The position numbers and the translations under genes are program-made. The notes below the pieces were generated by a model, which worked only from the letters and a program-made list of their open reading frames with translations, had not been told where the DNA came from and did not search any database. Shown in pieces: positions 11,508 through 21,400 of a DNA stretch of 64,000 nt. This stretch comes from Manis javanica. Lineage: Eukaryota > Chordata > Mammalia > Pholidota > Manidae. The stretch's first letter is position 1; each line of letters starts with the position of its first letter. The DNA lies in assembly GCF_040802235.1 (NCBI RefSeq), contig NC_133174.1:138561213-138625212 (forward strand), written 5' to 3'.

Positions 11508-11640
11508 TTGGAGCCAGACTGCTGAGGTGTGAATCTGGGCCATGGCGATAATAATAGCATCAACCTCCTTGTCACATTATTGTGAGGATTCAGCGAGGTC
11601 ATTCATTGCACATGTTAGCTGCTCGATGAATGAGAAGTTG
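11508..11640 (+). repeat. MIR SINE fragment
   Basis: The segment contains a MIR-like order of GGAGCCAGACTGCTGAGGT, GATAATAATAGCA and TTATTGTGAGGATTCAGCGA, ending in a GATGAATGA-like tail. It is in sense orientation. Confidence 0.6.
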
Positions 11641-12429
11641 CCTGAGACCCTCCCCCGCCCAGGCCCTAGCTCCCCCTTGGCTGTCCTTGTCACTGCCTCC
11701 CTGCCACTCTAACACCCATGATGTATACCCTCTCCCCTCGTGCTGCTCTACCTGCTGCCTGGGACTTGTTCCACTGCAATGGCAGAATTGAACCTGTGGG
11801 TTTCTAGCTGCTGCCTGAGACTTGCTTGCCTCTAGGCTGTCAGTCATGGAGGAGCTCCCGTCGCAATCAGCAGATAACCTCTGGCTGGTATTAACCTGAA
11901 TCTGAGGCTAGGATGGCCTGGACTAGAAAAGAAGCTGGGACACTTGGTCACCTGGAGGGATTCATGAGGGAAGACCCAGCCGAGCTAGGCTTCCAACTAG
12001 CAGGACCCTCTTCTAAGCTCTGTCTTCCGAGAGTCCTCAGAACTGCCCCCAGGTCTAGCGTTTATGCTTTCTCCCTCGCTGCCTGCCTCTGTCCTTCCCT
12101 CCTTCGCTCCCTGTCTGCCTCCCACCAGCGTGTCTGGAGTACTGTCCGGGAGCCGGCCCCAGGGCTGGGCGGGGATGCAGCGCAGAACAGCGCACACGCT
12201 GATGCTTGCCCTCAGGCAGCACGCCCTCCACTGCAGGGTGTGCTGCCAAGAAGGCTGGCAGTGCCTGGGCTTGGGCTTTGCCGTAGGACTTTGGGAGCTT
12301 GGCTGGAAGCTGTGCATGGGTAGAAGAAGCCTGGATATGTTCTTCAGGGAGAAGTCTGAGTGCCGAGCCACCCTAAAGGCCAGAAGCTGAATCCTTACCT
12401 TTATTACTGGACATTTGGTGCCATCCTGA

Positions 12430-13240
12430 CTTTTGCAAGTGTGTCTAATCTCTTAATTTCTCCAGCTACTTTTAAACTTTTCCCATTATCAGTGAGTGGG
12501 TCTAGGTAATTGGATTATAATGTGCCTCGATGTCGTTTTCTTCATGTTTCTTGTGCTTGGGTGTCATTGAGCTTCTACTATGTGCAGGTTTGTAGTTTTT
12601 ATCAAATTTGGGAAAATTTTGGCCATTATTTCTTCAAGTCTCTTTTCTCTCCCGGCCTCCTTTGGGAACTTCAACTACCTATATTAAAGCCACACGAAGT
12701 GGCTCCACAGTGTGCTGATATTTGCTCTTTCTTTTCTATTTCTTCTTCTGATTCTCTTGTCTCTCTGTGCTTCATTTTGGATAGCATTATTATGTTGTCT
12801 TCAAGTTCACTAATCTCTTCTGCAATATCTGATCTGCTGTTAATAAATCTTATTTTTCATCTCACAACTTGCAGTTTTCATCTTCAGAAATTTGATTTGG
12901 GTCTTTTCATATATTCCATACCCTTACCTAACTTGAAACATAGGGAACACAGTTATAACAACTGTTTTAATACCCTTGCCTGGCAGTTTTACATTTGTGT
13001 CAGTTCTGGATTTATTTTGATAGATTTTGTTTCTTCTTCATTATGGAGAAATTATTTGTATGCCGACTAATTTTGGAGTAGCTGCCACACAATATGAGTT
13101 TTGTCTTGTTGGATGCTGGATACCTTTTTTTATTTCTAAAAACATTTTTGAGACTTGTTCTGGGATGAAGTTGAGTTACTTGGAAAGAGTTTGATCCTTC
13201 TGTGTCTTGCTTTTCAGATTTCTTTTTCAGTGGGATGGAA
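12430..13240. repeat. L1M-family LINE segment
   Basis: Wording typical of old L1M elements is clear: the TTTGGGAAAATTTTGGCCATT and TTCTTCAAGTCTC section, CTTCAAGTTCACTAATCTC, and ATCTGATCTGCTGTTAA. A 186-residue open frame across 12510-13070 is a by-product of the T-rich sequence, not a gene. I have not assigned subfamily or strand. Confidence 0.65.
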
Positions 13241-13682
13241 CAGTACTTAGGCTAAGAGCTAATTACTCCCCGCTGCAGGGGTAAGACCCTTCTGGACACA
13301 CTGCTTGATACCCCACAGAGGGCTAGGTTTTCCCGTCTAGTTGGTGGCATCAGGCACTATTCCAAATGCTGTGTTAGGTAGGGTTGAGGCCTGTCATCTC
13401 TCATGTCTGGGGAGTGATCCTCTCCCTGCCTACGGCTCACCTCCTGATAGGCATGCAACGATAAATGTTGAGCTGAACACCTGAGAGGGGCTCTCTGCAG
13501 CGCCCCACTGCCTGTCCCCTCTTCTGCAGTACTCTTGTTACTACTCTAGCTGCCTTGGTCTCTTTGGAGTCCGCTCTGTCAGTCAACTCCAGGAATCCAT
13601 CGGGCCCCACCTGGGTTCCCTCTCTGTGCCACAGCCTGGGAGCTGTCACAAGCTGTCTGGGGCAGTTGCAGGCTCACCTCAT

Positions 13683-13707
13683 GTGCTCCCTGTTTCTCAG
13701 GGAGCAC
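13683..13707. promoter_or_regulatory. Perfect 10-bp inverted repeat (function unknown)
   Basis: GTGCTCCCTG at 13683-13692 is mirrored by CAGGGAGCAC at 13698-13707 across a five-base loop. It could form a hairpin or be a dimer binding site. It lies 4.6 kb upstream of the CNGA2 start codon. The palindrome is directly visible; a regulatory role is only a possibility. Confidence 0.3.
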
Positions 13708-13859
13708 TGCCCATTGTTGTCTGATGTCTGACACCATGAAAGCTATTGTTTCATATAGTTTGTCTAAGTTTGTTTTTTCATTTTGGAGGGCCTATCCAGT
13801 CCCTGTTCCTCTATCTTGTCTGGAAGCAGAAATGTCAACTATGCCTTTAAAATCAACTA

Positions 13860-14690
13860 ATTCATGTAGTGGAAGCTTCAGCTGAGGAATGGAAGTCGAA
13901 AGAGAGGGAGTAATGGACTAGGAAAAGTGCAGGTAGCTTTCATTGAGTAGTCCCTCAAAACTTACTTAGTGAGCATCTACCATGTGCCAGCTACTGAGAC
14001 AAGATGGTAGCTTCGACTAGGTGTTAATGGTAAACAGAGTGAGAGATGATTGGATACAGGGTATGTTTTGAAGGTAAAGGCGGCCACATGATTTGCATAT
14101 GTAGGGCATGGGGGTATGAAAGAAAGAGGAGTAAAGGATGAGTCTGAGGTTTTAGACCTGAATAACTAGGAGAATGGCATTGCCGTTGTTGAGACACAGA
14201 CTGTTGAGAGTGTGGGAAGATAAGATTTGGAGGGAAGAAGCCAGAGCTCAGTTTTGGATGTATTCAGCCTAAGATGCTATTCAACAACCACATGATAATG
14301 TCAGGGAGGCAAACTGGAGGTCAGGAGAGAGACTGGGCTGTAGTTATTATGACTTTGCAAGGCACCACCATCTAGGTGTGTTTAAAGTCACAAGACTGGA
14401 TGAGAAAATGATGAAGAGAAAAGATAAGGAATCCATCCAAAGACTGAGTTCAGAACACTCCAAATTGTAGAGATAGGAAAGAGAATGTTTCTTCAGAAGA
14501 CACTAAGAAGAAGAGGCCAGTGAGGCGGGAGGAGGGCCAGGAGAGTGGAACCCATTATTTCAAGAAGGAGAGAGTGGGTAAACTGTGTCAGATGCTGCTG
14601 AGAAACAGAGTGGACGTGACCAGAGAAGAGACTGAGGATGAATTGTGGCCTGGCTGTCTTTTTTTAATTCTGGAAACAACACTGAGGTCA
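13860..14690 (-). repeat. L2-like LINE segment, antisense
   Basis: The sequence follows the antisense L2 order: GAGCATCTACCATGTGCCAG, AGTCTGAGGTTTTAGACCTG, GAGCTCAGTTTTGGATGTATT, AAAGTCACAAGACTGGATGA, and CTGTGTCAGATGCTGCTGAG. It is long and fairly continuous but degenerate. Confidence 0.6.
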
Positions 14691-15094
14691 GAGGCTCTTC
14701 TAGACTCATCTATCTAGCCTCAGTACCTAGCACAGACCTGGTGCACAATATGTGCCGTGGAATATGCATGGGATGGATGAGTGAATGGAAAAACACTGGG
14801 CAGCAGTGAACTTCTGACAGTCCCAAGCTGGAAGGTAGTAGCTCTGGCTTCCAGTCTTGCCTGTATGAGTGACTTGTGCATCCCTGCAGCAGCTATCATG
14901 CACCTGTGGGCTCCTCCTAAGTCTGCAACTACTGCTGCCTCTAAAGAGGAAACGTCCCCCATTTCAGTTAATGCTGGGGTTTTGCATGAGTGAGCCCCTT
15001 CAGCTGTCTCTCACTGCATCCCCACCCATGTGAAATGTGTCTATACCTCTTTCCCTGCTGGCCTGTTCACCAGTGGTCCCTCTCACTGTGTGCA

Positions 15095-15560
15095 CGTTTT
15101 AAAAAAATTAATTGGAAGTTTGTGCCTCTTTATCCCCTTCATCTATTCTGCCTTCCCCACTCCACCATGTTCTTACTAATCTCCTCTCACCTCCTACAGC
15201 ACCTGGACCCATGCATTCTATCCAATTTTCATGAGCTCCACACTGGAGTTGGTCACAAGCACAGATGTTTTCATCATCTATTGAATCCCTTCTCCCAACT
15301 TTTACAATTGCTTTTTTATCTTCTCTCTGTAAAAGAAGAATAATAGCAACACAGAAAACATCCTGCAACCTCACATCCTCCAGTTGGTTCCCACATACCT
15401 CTCTCCCTTCTCAATCAAGCTTCAAGGAAGAGTTAGCTACATTTTCTGTCTCTTGTTCCTTACCTCCTACTACCCGCCCGCACACCCTGCCAAACATGCC
15501 CTCTTTTATCACTGTTTCTCAAGGCTGCTCTGTATCAGGTCAGCCGTGAGAGCCTCACTG
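15095..15560. repeat. LINE-derived fragments (short L1 3' piece, then L2-like)
   Basis: AATTGGAAGTTTGTGCCTC and TATCCCCTTCATCTATT match the antisense L1 3'-region wording also seen near 33020. The following 400 bases are pyrimidine-rich and L2-like but too decayed to be sure. Confidence 0.4.
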
Positions 15561-17250
15561 TTTCTGCTGTTGGGGGCAGGGCCGCTCTGCTCTCCCTCGG
15601 GGGATGAGGGCTCAGCGTGAGGGGCAGCTCTGCTCTTACTGACATGGGGGTTGGGTGCAGGCCTGCAGCTTCCTTCATTCCTGACTCTCTGGAATGACTC
15701 TCTGGGAGCCTGGCCTTCTCAGGCTCCTCGGCTCGGTTAGCTCCTGGGGCCATCGCTCACCGCGGCAGTCCTCAGAACCCTCCCTTCATCCGACCTCTCT
15801 GCTCTCCTCCCCTCTGCCAGCTTTAATCCCGGCAAACCCTGATGGTGCCCATGTCTCCCGTCCAGGCCACACCCCGGTGAGCACTGGGCCAGTCAGTCTG
15901 GGGTGGCAGGCCTGAAGGGCGACAGGGAAGGCTCCAAACCAGGCCAGGGCCCCGGGGACAGAGGGCAGTGGGTGGGTAGATCTCTGATACTCTTGGGGGG
16001 CAAGTGACTGAGGACAGAGGCTGCTTGGTTGGGGAGACTGATGGAAGGGAAGAGTTATGGTTGGCATCCTGGTTTGTGGCTTCGGTGACTGGGCTGCAGG
16101 CAGGCCCCTTTATGAGGCAGGAGGAGAAGCTGATTCTCAGGTTAAAGTGTCCAGTTCAGTTTCAGCTCTGTTGGGTTTGAGGTGCTTCAAAGAAGAAGAT
16201 ATCCAGCAGGCGGCTGGCACTCCAGGTGGGCATCTTGGGAGAGATGCCTGGGTTGGGACCTTGATTTGGGACACAGTGGTGACTGAAGATTTGTTGGACA
16301 GAGTGTGAGAATGAGAGCCACCGGGCCGCCGCCTGCAGGGGTGGGGGCTGGCTGCGTGTCCTCTGCGAGGACAAGGGCCAGTGGCCTGGGGGTGCGGCTC
16401 TGATGAAGGGGAGCGTGGGCGGTGGAGCAGCTGCTGGGCAGCCTGGCTGAGGCACAGGCTCGCCCTTGGCAGAGGAGCAGGGGCCATGGGGGAGCAATCT
16501 GTTTTGGTGCCAGACCCTTAGAGGGGGCGTGCATGTCATCGTGTGTCCCCAGAGCTGTCCCTCTTGGAGGTTCTGGGCTACTGCTATTGGAGATGAGGAG
16601 TAAGGAAAGGAGGGGTCCAAGTGGTCCCCAGTCCTCTGCCTGGTGGTGGCAGTGGCCCGTGGCTGGCCTTGACCTCCCCTGCTCACTCCGTGCTCTAGGC
16701 CCAGCCTCCCCATACATGTCCCCTGGTCCCCACAATGATCTTGCCCTCTGCTGCCCCTCCTGTACCCCTGCATTCATTCACTGAGCAGTGCTTCACCCAA
16801 GCCCACTCTGGGCCCATGTTAAAGCCCCTCCTAATCCCCAGGCTTCCAGGAGGCCTGCCTTGAGACCCCGATCAGTGTGAGGGCCCCCAGCTTTGTTTGC
16901 ATTGCCTGGGACTTTCTGTCTCCATGGTCTGCTGCCTCTAGGGTCCAAGCAGGGACCTGGAGACACTAGTTCTGCTCTCTCAGGTGCCCTCATTAGCATC
17001 CTGGTGCCTAGCCCCACAGAGAGTGCCTGGGGAGCAGCGCCGAGGCTGCTTGTTATTACCACTCACTGCAGAGCTTGCGGCCTGCCATTGCCATGGTGAC
17101 AGCCTCAGGCTGGGATGGAGGGGGTGGCTCTGGCTGGAGGGACCACAGGCAATCTGGGGAGCACGCTGACCATTTCTGACCAAATCTGGAAGGGCGTGCT
17201 GACCAGCCTCAGCAGGGGAGAGCTGTTCTGAACCTCCTGCCCCGGCGCCC
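15560..17250. other. GC-rich intergenic sequence upstream of CNGA2
   Basis: No gene or RNA is visible here. Human CNGA2 has a noncoding first exon several kb before the coding exons, so this stretch is a reasonable place for it. I cannot identify the exon or a convincing Olf/EBF motif; a GCCCCGGGGAC sequence near 15949-15959 is only a partial fit. Confidence 0.4.
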
Positions 17251-17379
17251 TGACCCCATGTGGAGAGACACTGGAACACACTCTCCTGCCTCGCTTCTAA
17301 TGTTTCTCTCCCTGGCTGCTCCTTCTCAGTCTGATTTTGGGGACAGCCCTTCCTCTACTCAGCTCTCAAATGTTGGGGT

Positions 17380-17720
17380 TTGCAGGATTCTGCCCTGGCC
17401 CCTCACTCTATTCTCTTCCTGTGTCACCCCACCATTTGCTCCATTTGCTCTTTCTTGCTGCCCACACCCAGTCCATCTCCAAGTCCCATCCATTCTCCCA
17501 CCGAAATAGCTCTGCCCAATCCTCTCAGCTCCGTTAGCACCAGCATCTCCACTCTTGCTTGCCCTCTACTCCAGCCTTCACTGAGCAGCCAGAAGGATCT
17601 TTCTAGAAGGTGATGCTGTCCTCATCACGCTTCTGCTCAGCCTTTCCAAGACTCCCCCGAGCCCACAGGAGGGAGTCCTGACTTGGACCACTGCCTATGG
17701 AGCCCATGGCAGCCTTCCTT
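17380..17720 (+). repeat. L2 fragment, sense
   Basis: The segment has the L2 wording CACTGAGCAGCCAGAAGGAT, CTTTCTAGAAGGTGATGCTG and a CTCATCACGCTTCTGCTCAG section leading to a CCTTTCCAAGACTCCC-type stretch. Confidence 0.6.
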
Positions 17721-18172
17721 TTTATCCTCCCCACTCCCTGCCCAATCTACAGGGCTCCTCTTTGCTTCTCAGCTGGAATGACCTTATTTATGGGGTGCTG
17801 GAAAGAATGAAGGAAGTAGCCCCAGAGACAGTGCCCCTGGTGGAGTAAGTCAATAAGAAATGGCACTCCCTTGTGAGGAGCATGCACCCTGTCTCCAGTG
17901 AGAAGAGCCATAGAGCTGAAGAGGGTTGGTTGGCAGCTGCTTTGGGCCAAGGAGGTATACCTCGCCCTCTGGGGCAGGAGTCTGGGGGCAGTGGCTGGTT
18001 TGGAAGTGGTCAGCGGCCTAAACATGTGCCAGACATCTGCAAAAGAGGCACCGGAAGATGGCTTAAAACATTTTTTGTTTGTTCTTTTTGCTTTGATAGT
18101 TCATATGTCAAAAAAATTTGCTGGGATAAAAGAAAAAGAGTATTTTTCAATTTATGACTGTTTGCCTTTCAG

Positions 18173-18350
18173 ATGACTTGTCAGAGTGAGGCAAGTCCCA
18201 TTGTCTTCCTGGTGCTTGGAGCCTGGAACTTAGGCAGCACCCAGGGTGCTGGGCTTTGCCAGGTGGACTCTCGTTGTGTTGTCACTGCTCACCTGCAGCT
18301 CTCCTGCCTTATGTGGGTGCCGGGGTGAGGGTCCTGGACGTACATGGAGG
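18173..18350 (+). promoter_or_regulatory. CNGA2: CNGA2 5' UTR part of the first coding exon
   Basis: Two acceptors could begin this exon: TTTGCCTTTCAG ending at 18172, and CTGCTCACCTGCAG ending at 18298. Either gives a 5' UTR that joins an upstream noncoding exon I could not find. Both versions include upstream ATGs at 18311 and 18344. Choosing between them needs transcript data. Confidence 0.5.
18311..18328 (+). promoter_or_regulatory. CNGA2: Upstream ORF 1 in CNGA2 5' UTR
   Basis: A six-codon frame (five residues, then TGA) lies 22 bases before the CNGA2 start. It is short enough to allow reinitiation. It matters only if the 5' UTR includes this stretch, which both candidate acceptors imply. 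Confidence 0.5.
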
Positions 18351-18394
18351 ATGACAGAAAAATCCAACGGTGTGAAGAGCTCCCCAGCCAATAA
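18344..18394 (+). promoter_or_regulatory. CNGA2: Upstream ORF 2 overlapping the CNGA2 start
   Basis: This ATG is 7 bases upstream of the CNGA2 ATG and out of frame with it. It runs 16 codons to TAA at 18392-18394, overlapping the coding start. It has T at -3 but G at +4, whereas the real start has A at -3, so leaky scanning should favour the real start. Confidence 0.5.
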
Positions 18395-18460
18395 CCACAA
18401 CCATCATGCACCCCCTGCCATCAAGGCCAACGGCAAAGATGACTGCAGGACCAGCAGCAG
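18351..18460 (+). CDS. CNGA2: CNGA2 coding exon 1
   Basis: ATG at 18351 begins [19 protein letters not shown], matching the recalled mammalian N-terminus. The exon ends at a GTGAGC donor (18461) after two bases of an arginine codon. The segment is polar and predicted disordered. Confidence 0.95.
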
Positions 18461-21400
18461 GTGAGCCGGCTGAGGCTGGGCCATTTCAGAGATGGCCTGG
18501 AGGCGGTTACTTCCTTCCAGCTCTGCCTCCTTCTCCCAGAGCAAACAATCTTTGGCTCCAGGATTCTCTGTATTGGGATCATGGGATTTCTAGGTATCTC
18601 CCAGGAGCGGAGAGTGCTGATAGGGGACAAGGTCAACTCTGCTCCTTCCTCCGCAGGCCACAATCTGCGGCCGATGATGACACCTCTTCAGAACTACAGA
18701 GGCTGGCGGAGATGGATGCCCCCCAGCAGAGAAGGGGTGGCTTCCACAGGTGGGTTCCGCCACTGCCCTGCTGCTATCCTATCCTGCCCCTGGGGCCTGT
18801 TAGAGTGGCTAGGATGGCTCTTCTCCTCTCTGTGACATTGGGTCTTTCTGACCAATGGGGAGCACTGTCCCTTTGAGGAGGTTCCTGTGAACAAGCTCAG
18901 AGTTGCCAGCGGAGGCTTCCTTTCAGATCTGCCTAGCTCAGCACAAGGGCAGAGATGCTTCTCAGCAGAGGCGCCTCGATATAGGTAGGGCTCTGAGTCC
19001 CCAGTCTAGAGTCACAGGCTCCAAAGGGAAATCAGGAAGCCTGGGTCAACCCTCTTCCTGGCCTGTCCTCCCTTAGCACAACCTGCATCTTGGCCTGGAG
19101 ACCTCCTGTTTGTCCTTTATAGTCAACCAAGATGACACCTCCTACAGGAAGTCTTCCCAGAACCCCTTCTCTCTAGGAGTCATGCCTGATCCCCAGCCCC
19201 CTGCCCTCAGTCCTGGCTCCCATGCAGCTATTAGCCCTGGGGAATTGTGGCTGGGCCATTTCCAGGACTCCCTGTCTGCCTCCCAGCTCCCTTGCTGGAC
19301 AGGGGGCTTCGGTGCACAGTCCTGCTCTCTGGCTCAAGCTGCCTCTCTCCACTGTAGGATTGTCCGCCTGGTGGGCGTCATCAGAGAGTGGGCCAACAAA
19401 AACTTCCGTGAAGAGGAACCTAGGCCGGACTCATTCCTGGAGCGTTTCCGTGGGCCTGAGCTCCAGACCGTGACAACGCAGCAAGGGGACAGCAAAAGCA
19501 GCAAGGATGGCGAGGGCAAGGGCACCAAGTATGGCTGCCCAGCCTGTGGGACTGGAGGGGCTGTCAACCATGCAACTGGAGGGCTCGCTGGGGTTTCACG
19601 TGCCACCACCGGGGCAGATCAGGGCCTATACCAAGCCTTGCCACAGCAGGGAAAGGCTGGGCATGGAAGCCTGCTATGGTTTTTAACTCTAGAACTTTCC
19701 CATCGCCCCTGCCCACAGCCTTTCCGACAGCCAGTGGAGCACTTGCTGTGGGAGCCCCTGGTGGCCTTTCTACCCTTAGGTGCCCCTTGCCGTTGGTCCT
19801 CTTGCTGCTCACGGAGCAAGCAGCAAGGGCACCTGAATGTGGGCCCATTCTAGCAGTCAGTAAGGGCAGACGAGGGCACGAATGGGGGCACTGCTGAGGG
19901 CATGCCCCTATCAGTGCCAGCATGGGCACAGAAATGGGTCTTTGGAGAGGCCGTGCTGGGAGCTGGCTGGCAGGGGGCGACCCTGGAGAAGCTGAGCAGG
20001 AGGGTCTGGGGAGGGCAGAGAAGGCGCAGCTGGGGGGTCTGTCCTTTGAGGAATGATTCGGTGGAGGCGGATGTCTGGCCAAGCTGACATTCCCCACTCC
20101 AGCCCGTGGAGGATGCAGCACGTGGGAAACTGATTTGGACGCTGGAGGCCAGTGGCCAAACAGGGAGGGCGGGGTGAGCAGGAAGCACGGGGAACTCATT
20201 TGCTTGGACTTCCTCTCTCTTCCTGGGGGGATGTGGGAACAGGCCCTGAGCCCTCATTCCCGTGCGGTGGGGGTCCCACCCCAGTGAAAGCCCTGCCCTT
20301 CTCCACGCCTTCTGGTAGGGGGCCTGCAGAGGGCATGGGAACCCATGGGCCCATGTGGGGTCAACAGAGGAAGATCCCTTACCCAGCTGAGCTCTACTCA
20401 GATGCCTAGTCCCAGCTTGTGGCTCCTTGAAAAATGGGACCCTGAGCCAACTCACCCCTTACCGCACACATCCCTTTAGGCATTGCTTTTACAGGGATCT
20501 AGGCCTTTGGGAGCCGGGGTGCTGCCACACTGGGGACCTGGTCCCCAAGCCTGGCCTCTGTCTGTCTTCCCAGGAAGAAATTTGAACTACTTGTCTTGGA
20601 CCCGGCTGGGGACTGGTACTACCGCTGGCTATTTGTCATTGCCATGCCTGTCCTCTACAACTGGTGCCTGCTGGTGGCCAGGTGAGCAGGAAGGGGGCTA
20701 GGAGCAGGTGGCCAAAGCAGCCCAGTGCACAAGTCCTGGGGTTGATAGCATGCCAGTATTAGCTGAGGACACAGAGCTCACCCCAACCCAGCCCTCTTTC
20801 TGGACTCTGTGCTTGCCAAAGACCCCTCTCTCTGCCCTGTTAACCACCAACTCCCTAGCTGCCACCAGACTTAATATCTACCAAAGCTCCATGTCTATTC
20901 TTGTCCTGGTGTCTGTAATCCATTCCTACTTCCCCCCCACCGCCAATACTTTCCTAGGTGAGGCCAGCCTCCTCCCCTGCGGGACAACTATAGCAGCCAG
21001 GCACCTGCTCTTTGCGGGCACCCCCACCCCTCCACTGCATCCTCCCTCCATTCGTGCAACTAGCGTAGAAACTGATTATGTCACTCCCTCCCTACAAACC
21101 GTCCAGTGGTTTCTCCATTGCCCACAGGATGAAGGTCAAGCTCATGGCCTTCAAGGCCCTCTGGACCTGGTCTGCTCTTCAGCTCCAAGTTCAGGATACA
21201 CCCTTGACCCATAACTCACTACTCTTGGATCATAACATGCTGTTTCTTCAAGATAAAATTCCCTTTCCTCATTTTTGACCTATGGAGATTCTCCTTGCAG
21301 TCTCACTTCTGAAGCCCCTCTCTCCATGTAGCTTTCTCTGCCAGCATTTCCCACCCCACCTATCCCCCACCTCAGTCATTCAATGAGCAAGGGTTTCACC

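Noticed and set aside
12510-13070. 186-residue + strand open frame
   Set aside because: It lies wholly in L1M repeat sequence and has T-rich codon use.
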